Shown here: piece by piece, positions 12,005 through 21,860 of the stretch
Position numbering within the stretch: the stretch's first letter is position 1
Layout of the letters: the number at the start of each line of letters is the position of its first letter
From: Saccoglossus kowalevskii
Lineage: Eukaryota; Hemichordata; Enteropneusta; Harrimaniidae
DNA: 46,873 nt
Direction: 5' to 3'
Assembly: GCF_000003605.2 (NCBI RefSeq)
Contig: NW_003135347.1
Location: 399,270 to 446,142, forward strand
The notes under the pieces: model-generated
Database searches by the model: none
The model's input: the letters and a program-made list of their open reading frames with translations, nothing else
What the model was told of the DNA's origin: nothing
Program-made: the position numbers and the translations under genes

Positions 12005-12228
12005 TTCAAGGGATATGTGTCAATTCTGATGTAGACATATCATACAAAAAAGAGAAGGTGCATAATCACTACTCACCCACTATAACACAACCACAAGATA
12101 CAGGTGATTTTACAATCATAAGTGTTAGGAAAGAAGAAATTCCTTTGCTATTAGAAGAACAAAAATACATTACTTGTGAATGACAATGATGGCCCGCCCA
12201 ACATCTATAATACTTTGTAACCTGTCAG

Positions 12229-12411
12229 GATGTATGCAGACGGAGGGCAAATGAATTTGATGAATTAGACTGTCCTAAATTTGAAGGATACAAAACTGGA
12301 ATATGTCGGAAACATGGCTATAAAGTTGTACACTTAGACATGAAAACTGCAGATCCCTCTGATATTGGACAGGAATATGTTTTTCTTTTCACACCGCATC
12401 ATTACAAGTAA
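12229..12411 (+). CDS. Cysteine-containing terminal exon of the same putative secreted protein
   Basis: The frame is open from 12211 to a stop at 12409-12411. It includes CQDVCRRRANEFDELDCPKF, then EGYKTGICRKHGYKVVHLDM and DIGQEYVFLFTPHHYK. There are four cysteines in the first 45 residues. 'taacctgtcag' at 12218-12228 is a reasonable splice acceptor, so the exon probably starts at 12229. The composition (Asp/Glu/Lys-rich, balanced, no low complexity) looks like real protein. A second copy at about 23035-23233 is recognisable along its whole length but has a frameshift and a TAG before YK. No ATG at the start suits independent translation, which supports a terminal exon. The family is unrecognised; the link to the signal-peptide exon 220-340 bases upstream is inferred from order and strand. 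Confidence 0.5.
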   Translation, partial: DVCRRRANEFDELDCPKFEGYKTGICRKHGYKVVHLDMKTADPSDIGQEYVFLFTPHHYK

Positions 12412-12589
12412 TTTGGGAAAATGAGCCTTCTCTAGTAATATTATTGTGCGGTATGTACCTCTTGATGAGTGAGTTACTGTGATTGCATTGGTATACTGAT
12501 GTATGAAACATGTACAGTTGAAATACGGTGTCGCTTTTGAAGCAGTATTAATATGCTTATTGGAAAGAAATATCTCTGGAATGTGCACT

Positions 12590-13685
12590 GAAAGTGGGTG
12601 TATAAAGCAAATATTTCAATTGTTGTAATCGCTCATAGTCAGTTGGAAATACATCAAACAATATTTTCACTATTATCAATTTAACTTATTTTATTATTAT
12701 GTTTAATCGCAGATAAAAGAACCATGTTAAATTTACATTCAAATATTATTATATTAATCAAAGTCATTATAGAGATAATTATATTTATCAAAATCGATGC
12801 GATTAGCTTTAAATAAAAAGCCACTGGCGTTGATAGTGCTAAATATTCTTTTGGGATAGTATACTGAACTTCTACTAAATATGTATATGAGTGTACCACT
12901 TAAAACTGGCTTTAAGGTAACTCATTTTTGTTTTTGAATATTCATGTTGTTTATAATAGAAATGAACTTAATGTTTTATTGTCCCACTTATTTTGAAATT
13001 TAACATGTACAGTGTTGAGAGTGAAGTGTAGTATACGATGTGAGTTAACACTTTTAGACAAGTCAGAAGTGACAAGCCAGGTTTCATTCTCTTGGATCAA
13101 GCCTTGTGGTATAGATGCAGATCAATCCAAGTGTTAAAGGCATTCTCGATGCGACGTAGGAGGTGTGGCTATCAGTAAATACATAAATCCTGTTTATAAT
13201 CAGATAACAAGGGTTAATTTATATATCACCAATGCTACATAACAGTGACCCCCCGAATCTAACTATTTTTTTTACATTTGAATCATATCAGTAAGTGGTT
13301 CTCAGGATATATTCTGTGTTTGGGTATCACATTTCAGAACATAATTAGATGGAATAGACTAATTTTCAGATGCAAGTATTATCAATAATATTCACCATAT
13401 ATATAACACTTCAATGGTCATCGCAACAATTTAGTGTTTACAAAACACGACAATTTACCCAGACAGATAATCTCTGATTGTTTCAACATCGTTTGTTCTG
13501 TGCATAATTGACGACTTAGATAGGTATATTGCGGGATATACTCAGTCTTTTGCAACCACATGATATCACTTCTGGGTCTTAACCTTGTGGTTTATCTATT
13601 ATTCTTTCGTACATTGATTGTTGAGAATGTTCCGAGACTGATTGTTTCAGATCTTTTAGCTCATTAATACTACTGTGCAATAGAT
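12590..13685. repeat. Array blocks D and C, copy 2
   Basis: Bases 12680-13260 match 2440-3000 and 25160-25660. Bases 13270-13683 match 28280-28680 (shared 'gtaagtggttctcaggatat' and 'tctctgattgtttcaacatcg'). No gene is seen; the minus-strand 72-codon ORF is not kept in the other D copies. Confidence 0.8.
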
Positions 13686-14297
13686 TTATGAGTACGTGCA
13701 AAATTATTCAAATTCAAAATTTCGCATAACTGGGATTTTGTAGCGATTTCGCGTGATCTTTAGTCGTGTTTGCACTGCGTTTCGCCAGCGCACCCAGCTA
13801 CGCTCTTTGAGATGTTCGATCTGCGATCGTGCAGTTCGTCTACCTAAATAAAATTGAAAGTCGTGGACTTTGCTTTGTGACGGCACCGTTTTGTTTGACT
13901 TTGTTACGTATTTTGTGTGTTTTGATAGTATATCGACATAGTATGGACAGTGGATTTTTTGAAAGAGCATGGTGTTGACGTAAGCCTATACTCAAGCAGT
14001 GTGCATCTCCGTGTGCAGCTCGTGTCAGTGATCTAATGCTAACTAGCCTATAGCTACATACAGGATGGCGTCGGAGGTGTTTGTAAAAATCAATTCTTCG
14101 GCAGGCTGAAGCTGTTGAAATTAGGTTTATCAAAACAACCATGAAAGTAAAATGATGTCCATGATAAAAAATCAATAACATTTAATCACTGCTCTTTCAA
14201 CCTGTGTTCATACATACATTCTGTCTACGAGCGTGCCCTGGAAGATTGAATTGATTGAGTGCTACAATTTCTTTTTTAAAATGTATTCGGTATAAGA
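13686..14297. other. Unique CpG-richer segment, no gene assigned
   Basis: In the other C copy (28680) the sequence continues directly into block F, so this stretch is an insertion or a junction product. It is clearly richer in CG dinucleotides than its surroundings (for example 'ctgcgatcgtgcagttcgtc') and carries two overlapping minus-strand ORFs, 88 codons (13704-13970) and 113 codons (13840-14181). The first ends in an Arg-rich stretch, HLKERSWVRWRNAVQTRLK. Neither shows a recognisable domain or a second copy here. Confidence 0.3.
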
Positions 14298-14444
14298 ATA
14301 CAAATGTACACCCCAACAGCGGTGGACATGCAGTTTTAGAGGCCCGAAGAGCTCATTGTCAACCTCGGCTTCGCTTAGGTTGACAATGAGCTTTTCGGGT
14401 CGCTAACTCTGTATGTCCACCTCTGTCGGGGTGAACATTTGTAT
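14298..14444. mobile_element. Foldback MITE (long palindrome)
   Basis: The two halves are inverse complements around a loop at about 14365-14377 ('cggcttcgctt'). Arms include ATACAAATGTACACCCC / GGGGTGAACATTTGTAT, GGTGGACAT / ATGTCCACC, and an inner stem CTCATTGTCAACCT / AGGTTGACAATGAG. The whole unit could fold into a hairpin of about 65 base pairs. No target-site duplication was identified with confidence. Confidence 0.8.
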
Positions 14445-15133
14445 AATATCGTATTATATGTGTGGACTTATCGATATATAATATTGACATTGAGGTACGT
14501 GTAAGTACGGTGTAAACTTAATCCATGAAACGTTTTTGTCGAGATTGATAAATTTCTAGTATTAAATCAAATTATTTATTAAACAAGACAATTACATAAC
14601 CCAAACTGATACAATGGTGGCAATAGCAGTCTATGGGTGAGATTACAGTATACAGGTTCACAATTACAGTTAACCAGGAAAGATGTTTTGGGCAATGTAA
14701 GTCTTTATTTGATATCATTGATGGTGTATTCCCTGGCCGTATTGTTTCACAAACAAGTCTTTGAAAATGACACAGTCCCCGTTAAGTTCTCTTTGTGCTC
14801 GTCATATTAAAGCAGAGGGATTGTCGCGAACGTGTCCTTGAAACTTGAGTTCCAAGTGGCGTATACAACAGATTGTTTATTTACATCAAAACACGTGTTT
14901 CGTGTCATAGTAATATGGCCAAAATAAAAACAGCCGTTATTCGGCCATCTTTGATCTGATTATGAAACACACTGATATGTATGATGTATGTGCCAAATAC
15001 GAATGAAAATGGTACATAAATTGTGGAAATATAGTAGTAAGGCCAAAAAGTCAGATGGCTGTCAATCGGCCATCCTTGACCAGATTTTGAAACAAATTGT
15101 CATGGACATGCATCCTAACTGTATAAAGTACAT

Positions 15134-16140
15134 CAGTGTTCTCCACAAATAAAATTTAAAGAAGGGCGCTAATTTGAATATAATTAGCATATCTAATTTG
15201 CATATAATTAGCATACCAATCAAACATTTCATTATATTTACAGCAACCTTAAATACTGTGTACATGTACTATATTAATGGTCTTGAATTATTTTGATGAA
15301 TAAATTAAACCACTTGATGTAAAAAAATATCAACTTTGACAAATGAAGAATATCAATTTTATTCTCTGTAATGGAACAAGTTGTGAAATTCTAGCCTTTC
15401 ATTCATTTTTTTAAATTTCTTTCAAGTATTTTCATTTTCAAAAGTTTTATAAATGCACTGACATATTGTAATAGTTGAAAAAAAACCAAGTAATAAGAAG
15501 AAAAATATTTTCACATAACAAAATTACCATTTAAAAGAAAAAGAAAAAATCAAATCCAATGACTGTAAATAAATTAATCATTATGTTGATTGCATCATGG
15601 GTACTGAAGACAAAGGTCAAATCAGATACTGTGTCATTCATGTTGTTTCAGTGTTTACCGTACGTTTTGTTTTGATGATTTATTTGATGATTCTTATTAC
15701 TTTTCGCCACTAAAAGGCAAGTAACAAGCAATTGGACCAATAAATTGTTGCTTGTTCTTCTGTTCTCAAGTAACTAAGCTACTTCAGGAATGATGAGGGA
15801 ACTTGTTTTGACTCTCCCATTGCGTGATTAACGCAATGCTTGTGACAATCACTTCACGCATCTAGCCATTGTTTTTTTGTTTATTTATTCAGCCAGTTTT
15901 TCCCCAGACATCCAATCCATTGTCCTAGTTGTCACCTATGCCATTATCTGTCTCTTAGTTCTTTGTTTTATCGCCTGTCAATTAATAAGAGGTCTCTCAA
16001 TAACGTCGTTGGGACATCTTCCGGGACTCGTGAAACAGCTGTTCACCGAAAACAAAGGAGAGCGCTGAAGATAAATAGAGGGGTGCAAATAAATTAAGAG
16101 GGGCGCTGCGCCACTCTTAAACCCCTCGTGGAGAACACTG
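15134..16140. mobile_element. Nested 1.0 kb TIR element
   Basis: It begins CAGTGTTCTCCAC (15134-15146) and ends with the exact inverse GTGGAGAACACTG (16128-16140). TACAT precedes it (15129-15133) and follows it (16141-16145), a 5-base target duplication. Removing it rejoins 'tgtataaagTACATgtatgtgccaaat', which matches the spacing of the host element's internal repeats. Ends starting CAGTG are common in hAT elements, but those usually make 8-base duplications, so I leave the superfamily open. Subterminal sequences (GGGCGC near each end) are also inverted. Confidence 0.88.
15893..16068 (+). CDS. Exon-like coding segment with one membrane helix, inside the nested TIR element
   Basis: A tract 'tttttttgtttatttattcAG' (AG at 15891-15892) precedes an open frame to TGA at 16066-16068, about 58 codons. 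It reads SPDIQS, a hydrophobic run IVLVVTYAIICLLVLCFIAC, then QLIRGLSITSLGHLPG and a charged tail ending ENKGER. Codons are mixed and the GC content is above the flanks, unlike the surrounding junk ORFs. The likeliest reading is the last coding exon of a membrane protein carried by, and perhaps captured by, the TIR element. It could also be the element's own gene. I do not recognise the protein, and no other exon is visible in the element. Confidence 0.4.
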
Positions 16141-16145
16141 TACAT

Positions 16146-16914
16146 GTATGTGCCAAATTTGAATGAAAACTGACAGAGCACGTCCAAGATACCGCATAAA
16201 AAAACAAAAAACAAGATGCCTGCCAGTCGACCATCTTTGATCCAATTGCGAAATCGTCATGGACTTGTATCCTAACATGTATAATCTATGTACCAAGTTT
16301 GAATGACAACTGACAATGCATGTCCAAAATACAACATTTTCAAAAAAAGATGGCTGCCAGTCGGCCATTTTGAATTGAATCGCTAAACCACTACATGTGC
16401 ATATGTCCCACATAAGGTACTAGGCACATGCAAAGAATGAACAGAATCGGTCCACAGGATTCTGAAATATGACGTTGGACAGACTGACGCACGGACTGAC
16501 GGACACATGGACGGTTGGACGGACAGACTCAGGTATGATCTATGTACTAAATTTGAATGAAAACTGACAAAGCATGTCCAAAATACGACATTTTCAAAAA
16601 ACAAGATGGCTGCCAGTCGGCCATCTTTGATCCAATTGTGAAATAAATCATCATGGACATGTATCCTAACATGTATAATCTATGTACCAAGTTTGAATGA
16701 AAACTGACAAAGCATGTCCAAAATACAACATTTTCAAAAAAACAAGATGGCTGTCAGTCGGCCATTTTGAATCGAATTGCTAAACCACTGCATGTGCATA
16801 TGTCTCATATAAAGTACTAGCACATGCAAAGAATGAACGGAATCGGTCCAAGGGATTCTGAGATATGACTCCGGACGGACGCACAGACGCACGGACACAC
16901 GGACGGACGGAGAC
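16146..16914. repeat. Internal tandem repeats of the 2.2 kb element
   Basis: A module containing 'gatggctgccagtcggccat' recurs at about 16225, 16350, 16605 and 16747, with weaker versions at 14935 and 15055 on the other side of the nested insert. A second module ('cacatgcaaagaatgaac' through 'gattctgaratatgac' and a GACGGACGG tract) occurs at 16389-16530 and 16790-16914. Confidence 0.85.
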
Positions 16915-17139
16915 CGAATTATAAGTCCACGTTTTCGGACTTCGTCCGAACGGGGACTAACAAGGTGTAAAACAATAAAAGACTAAAGATGAAGCAACGA
17001 CCCTCTACCATGTGACATGTATCATGTCTTGAGGCTACAGATGGGATCAGTTATGGTTTGTCAAAGTATACACTCTTTATATTCAAATTCATAAAACGTG
17101 ATATTGGATTTGTATAGTCCTTACAAATTGTCTGGACCA

Positions 17140-17704
17140 GTTTGATTAGGCACTCGGAGTGATTTTTTTTCACTTTTCACACAGACAGTCTTGGCTAGAT
17201 AGTTTTAACATTTTGGAGCACTGTCAATTCTGGAACATATTCAAAAAACAATTTTAAAAACGCTTATGTTATTAAAAGCCCAGAAGGTTTATTTACGTTG
17301 GTCTTTGATTGACAAGTCAATGTTGATTTTATCTGGAAATGAGTTGCTGGCCTCAGTTATGATGCGATGGTGTGTGACATCCTGCCCTGGACACTGTTCA
17401 CTGACGTCAAGCGCTATCAACTAGTCTCGCAAACTAAAAAAAAACAAAAAAAACAAACAAAAAAACAGACAAAACGTAGACGCTTTTAGCATGCAAGAGG
17501 AATAAAAAAATAGAGTTGTAACTGATAAGCGAACTATTTCACCCTTACCTCGCAACATGTCGACAACTTCTAGCCTGGCAGCTTCAAGTGGTATACTGTT
17601 GATTTTTTCATGCATGAGGAAGACTCGATAGGGCAACTTAATTTTTGCGCAAAACAAGAACACATTTTCTTTTGTCCTTTGGTGCATAGATTTAAGGCTT
17701 TTTC
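17140..17704. repeat. Array block B, copy 2
   Basis: Direct copy of 9490-10080. It follows 16965-17140, which continues the site broken by the 2.2 kb element. The minus strand keeps PLEAARLEVVDMLRGKGE at about 17540-17600. An A-rich run at 17438-17466 replaces part of the other copies. Confidence 0.85.
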
Positions 17705-18959
17705 GCTAGACATATTTTTTTCCTAATTAAATCGAGCCTTTCAATTTACAATATAATTTATTCACTTGCTATGAAATGAGGTCATTTAGTACGTCAGTGA
17801 CGAGCGCTACTTATCAAAAAATAACATTCCAGGGTCATGCTATCGGGATTGATACTAAATTATTCAAAAATGTATTTGTTCACATATTGATTGAAATATA
17901 ATCTTAAAAAAACACACATGATTTCTTTTGATTTCGCAGATTGGTGAGAAAAGGCTTCAAGGAATATCAGGATAGTGTTTCTTAAGTTATAGAATTATTG
18001 ATGATTAAATGTTGACGAGACAGACCAGATGCTTCTCGCTCAGAGATAGGTTTCAACTTCATCATACCTTCTTTGTTGATTCAAAACACACTACGTTGTG
18101 TGTCTTATGCAAAGTTAAGAAATTGTTTAGTCAATACACATATTGAATTCTACAGACAATTTATATAATTCTATCCTTATTTCGATTTCAATTAGTATAC
18201 ATGTTATGTCACAATTATTCGCACTTTACACTTTGCGAAAGTAATACATATGAGTATTGAATGCAATGTGCTACACAGAATGACAATTCACACAATGTCC
18301 TTGAATTAATTACTAGTGTTATCACGTGAAATTTAAATTTAAATCAGTGCTGCCACTTTTTTCTTTTATGTTCAATGATCCAAAAGCGTTCGATGTTAAA
18401 AAGAAAAAATGAGATTATCTTTAAAGTAGTTCAGTTGAAGGCCATCGTTGTATAAAGACAAAGACGAGAATTACAATACTGTCTTTGATCCATCTATACA
18501 TATATTGATGTATTGACCGTTCGCAGCAGTGAACTCACCATCTGTAAACTAGCGTGAGTGTGTTCATAGTGTAGCATTGCAAACTACATAAAATGGTGCC
18601 ATTCACTGAAATAACGTCATATCTTGACTAGTTAATACAATTTCTGCCCTGTTGTTACATTAGTTCCATGTTTTAGTTCAGCGGCTTTGGGTCCAACCAG
18701 ACATTCTTTGTTACATGTTTACTGTATGTCCCATAGATACAAAGAAATCCATTGTTCTCCTGGTACACTAATTATAGGGGTTGTGATTGATTGATTCATT
18801 AAATCTGACATATTCATGTTGGTCAACTGTTAGCTGCTGGTGATTTGTCAAGTACTTTGAGTACTTTCAGCTAATTTGATTGGAAACACTGTCATAAATT
18901 TGGTGAATAATCTTTCACCAGATTTACATATAGTATTAGGAGTGCTTCTCAAAGATTAT

Positions 18960-19316
18960 AATTGATCACATGCATGATTATCGCGTTACTTGTTATGATG
19001 ACTTTGTCGCTTTAAATGTCAGCTGTAATGGCTAACAACAAGGGATTGCACTTGCAAGTCATTGGTTACTTCAAGTGATAACTTTGATGTAGACATGTCA
19101 TCACAAAATAGAAAGCTGACTACACGCTCACGCGTAATAATCATAACACAACCACAATCAGTCTGTAATAGTGAAGATACTGGTAATCTAACAATCGAAT
19201 TAAGAAAGACAAATGTCTTTGCTTATGACGGCCAAAAGAACCCATTCATTCAGGGCATACAAGCATGTGAACTGTTTATGTTGTGTGTCTTATTCAAAGT
19301 GGAAGTGGGTAGATGA
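18960..19316 (+). pseudogene. Second copy of the decayed first segment
   Basis: Same arrangement as 11365-11718. The frame 19062-19316 keeps SSDNFDVDMSSQNRKLTTRS, QPQSVCNSEDTGNLTIELRK and FAYDGQK. The upstream signal-like region has ATT and a one-base shift ('gattataattgatcacatgc') in place of the start, so it cannot be translated as a signal peptide. Between the two copies the coding residues around SEDTGNLTIELRKTNVFAYD are identical, which is more than the flanking DNA shows by eye. Confidence 0.4.
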
Positions 19317-19509
19317 AGAGTCGCCGATTGACAAACATTGCAATATTTTTATTAGATGATGCAATCTTTGTATTATAGAGAAATTTTAACATGAAATTAA
19401 TATAAATATCTTCACTCTGGGAATTACTACATTTTCAGTGCTAGTTTATGCAGCCTCACATTCATATTATATATTATTCTCAAATATGACAGTAATTTAA
19501 GATTCAAAG

Positions 19510-19614
19510 ATGAAATTGATATCATGTATGATCTTTGCTTTACTTGTAGTTATGATGAGGTGTGACGCATATAAAGTTAGCCACAATGGCCAATCTGGCA
19601 ATATCAGCAAATAA
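19510..19614 (+). CDS. Signal-peptide exon, second copy
   Basis: ATG at 19510 opens MKLISCMIFALLVVMMRCDA followed by YKVSHNGQSGNISK and a stop at 19612-19614. It differs from the 11888 copy by four residues in the hydrophobic core, all conservative, and keeps the CDA cleavage site and the first 13 mature residues unchanged. The downstream part of this copy has lost the terminal exon, so this gene copy is almost certainly incomplete. Confidence 0.4.
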   Translation: MKLISCMIFALLVVMMRCDAYKVSHNGQSGNISK

Positions 19615-19979
19615 GGGTTAAGTTAATTCAAGTGATATGTGTCAATTCTGATGTAGACATATCATACAAAAATAAAAGGTACCTACTCATCACTCAATCA
19701 CAGAAGAAGGATTAGAAAAGAAGAAATTGAAAAACAAACAAAATACATTACTTGTGAATCACAATGATGGCCCACTCATGCCACACATACAAGCATGTGA
19801 ACTTCTATAATACTTTAACCTATTAAGATGTATGCATTTGAAATAACAATTGTGTAACTTGAAGACATGCCAAACCAGCTTTCTCAATATAGCAGGTAAA
19901 CAATTCAAGGGAATGTTTTGAACAACCAACCATTCCTGGCCACTAAGAGCGTGGGATCACCATTGTAGAATCAAATTGT

Positions 19980-20592
19980 CAGGTGCGGTCAACGGAGCTG
20001 TTCATGAAAAATGTGTTCACAAGGGATTTTTACCGGGCAGGCAAAATAAAACATCTTCAGGGGGGGGAGCATTAAAAATAGGGTTTCTCAGAGGGGAGTT
20101 CCAGTACGAGAAGGTTTTTATTCAGAGGGCAGGCAAGTGCCATTTTTAGATTGAGCGGGTAAGGGCAAAATGCGGAATTTTCCGCGGGCATCAACAACCA
20201 AATTGCCAAAAGGGAGAAATGTTTAGACTGGTCAAAGGGGAGTAGTCCAATGGCGCAAACTGCATGATAATATCCGCCCGAGGCAGACTGCGCCGTTCTA
20301 TTTCTGGCACTTAGCACATCAATTTGACTGAATGCCACCACCGATGACAATCTTCGCAAACAATGCCTTTATTTTGCAGTCCAGTGCACATTAGTTTTTT
20401 GAAGAGGGCAATCTGATTAAATTAATCCTTTCTGGGTTTTCCTATATGCATACCCTTTTTAGCAAGCTGTTTGCACTGTTACTGGCGTCACGGTTCGTAT
20501 ATAAAAAACAAGCATCGCTTATTGCGGGAGGGGTTTAAGGATTGAAGCTAGTGATCATTCAATAGCTTAGGATTTTTTTGTGAGAGCACCTG
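19980..20592. mobile_element. Unclassified insertion of higher GC content
   Basis: Block W is interrupted after 'tagaatcaaattgt'; the sister copy at 6578 continues uninterrupted. The insert begins CAGGTGC and GCACCTG occurs at 20586-20592, a possible 7-base terminal inverted repeat. No target duplication is clear. Base composition (G-rich runs such as 20058-20065) is unlike the flanks. A 95-codon minus-strand ORF (20072-20359) shows no domain I recognise. Confidence 0.45.
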
Positions 20593-21339
20593 GAGTTCTT
20601 AAATTTGTTCCATATTGATCACACAATGTAGAACAAAGGCTTTAGTGTAAATCGTGGTGTAATAATTTACATTGTTGTCATTGTTGTGCATGTTTTGATG
20701 TTTTGCATTGCTTGCTTTATGTAACTGTACCCAACCTGAATACATTTAGGGGAGTTTTGTGCAGATCATAGAAATTGGGAATGCAACTTTATAATGAGTT
20801 TATTGTGCGGCTGAAATATCAGAATGCCTCTCCTAACTACGCAATGGCTATTTTGTTTCTCTGGTGCTGTATTTAGAATATTGTATGTTTTCCAATATAT
20901 ATGGCTGGAATGTGTTTTGGGTATCAGGGAATACATATAAATGCACTAGAAATGGGTAAAATCGATTCAATTATAAACGCATTTTCTATAGCTATAAGGT
21001 AAATGTTTATTTTTAGTCAGAAACATTATATTTATAATGTATACTAATTGACATATATTGCAATATTTATATTAATTATGTATATTTCGTCTTGGTAATA
21101 TGAAGAAATTGACACATGCGATAATATAAGTATTCTCTGTCATTTGTGGACATATTTGTGCAACAAAAATTAGCAGCAAATGATTTCTTTTGTTTCAACA
21201 GGGCAGTAACTGATGTAAATTTCACGTGAAAGTACGGTGTAAATTTAATCCGTGAAATATCTTTGTCAAGATTTATACATTTCTCTACCAAGAAAGACAA
21301 CGAGGTTAAGATTTTTAGTCTATGGGTAAGATGACAGAT
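20593..21339. repeat. Array blocks W and X, copy 2
   Basis: Bases 20630-20800 match 6960-7130; bases 20885-21339 match 8860-9320. The small exon-like element recurs at about 21199-21235 but with a damaged donor. Confidence 0.8.
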
Positions 21340-21860
21340 GGACACTCAGAGTGATTTTTTTTGCTTTGTCTTACCCAGACAGTCTTGGCTAGATAGTGTT
21401 AAAATTTCGGAGCATTGTCAATGCTAGAACATATTCAAAAAACAATTTTAAAATATAGGGAACCGAGGCACGCTTATGTGATTAAACGTCCCGAAAGTTT
21501 GTTTGCGTTGCTCTTTGATTGACAAGTCACTGTCGATGTTATCTGGAAATGAGTTGCTGGCCTCAGTTACGGTGCGGCAGTGTGTGACATCGTGTCCTGT
21601 CAAGTAGCCTCGCAACAACAAAAAATAACATACAGTTATAACTGATAAGTAAACTTTTTCAGCCTTATCTCGCAACATGTCCTCTACTCGTAGCCTGGCA
21701 GCTTCCAGTAGTATACTGTTAAATAATTTGATTTTTTATTTATTTTCATGTGGGAGGAAGACCCGATAGCGTAACTTAATTTTCGCGCAAAACAAAGACA
21801 CAATTTTTTTCGTTCTCTTGGTGTATAGATTTTAGGCTTTTTCGCATTAGACATATTTTT
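21340..21860. repeat. Array block B, copy 3
   Basis: Direct copy of 9490-10080, shortened in the middle (the 'gtagacgc' part is gone). The minus strand keeps LLEAARLRVEDMLRDKAE at about 21640-21715. Confidence 0.85.

Larger units (their letters stand above)
10081..12589. repeat. Array blocks H and Y, copy 1
   Basis: Direct repeat of 17705-19833 and 21860-23500, with a partial copy at 36160-36780. Landmarks are 'gtcatttagtgcgtta', 'caactgttcgatgttaaa' and 'ttggtgaataatctttcacc'. It carries the best set of secreted-gene remnants: segments at 11365, 11888 and 12229. Confidence 0.85.
14758..16958. mobile_element. DNA transposon-like element, about 2.2 kb, with nested insert
   Basis: AGTCCCCGTT at 14774-14783 is the exact inverse of AACGGGGACT at 16949-16958. 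The insert sits between two copies of AACAAG (14752-14757 and 16959-16964). Paralogous DNA at about 9325-9345 has the uninterrupted site 'cacaaacaaggtgaaaaacaa', which confirms the insertion. The first 16 bases after the left AACAAG precede the inverted repeat, so the exact left end is uncertain. Near the right end, 16930-16951 can form a hairpin (CGTTTTCGGAC/TTC/GTCCGAACG). No transposase is visible; ORFs inside come from GACGGACGG-type simple repeats. Confidence 0.75.
17705..19833. repeat. Array blocks H and Y, copy 2, truncated
   Basis: Direct copy of 10081-12215. At about 19830 it breaks off inside 'agatgtatgca' and continues as block W sequence (compare 6440), so the terminal exon present at 12229 is missing here. 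Confidence 0.85.

Noticed and set aside
16383-16604. Minus-strand ORF with a Cys/Pro/Ser/Val-rich repeat sequence
   Set aside because: It is the translation of the GACGGACGG-type simple repeat inside the 2.2 kb element, not a gene.
14758-16958. Helitron, because of the hairpin near the right end
   Set aside because: Helitrons lack terminal inverted repeats and target duplications and end in CTRR; this element has inverted ends and AACAAG on both sides.
17421-17687. 88-codon minus ORF with a Phe/Leu-rich end
   Set aside because: The hydrophobic end is an A-rich simple run read backwards. Only the EAARLEV core is shared with other copies and is reported as a finding.
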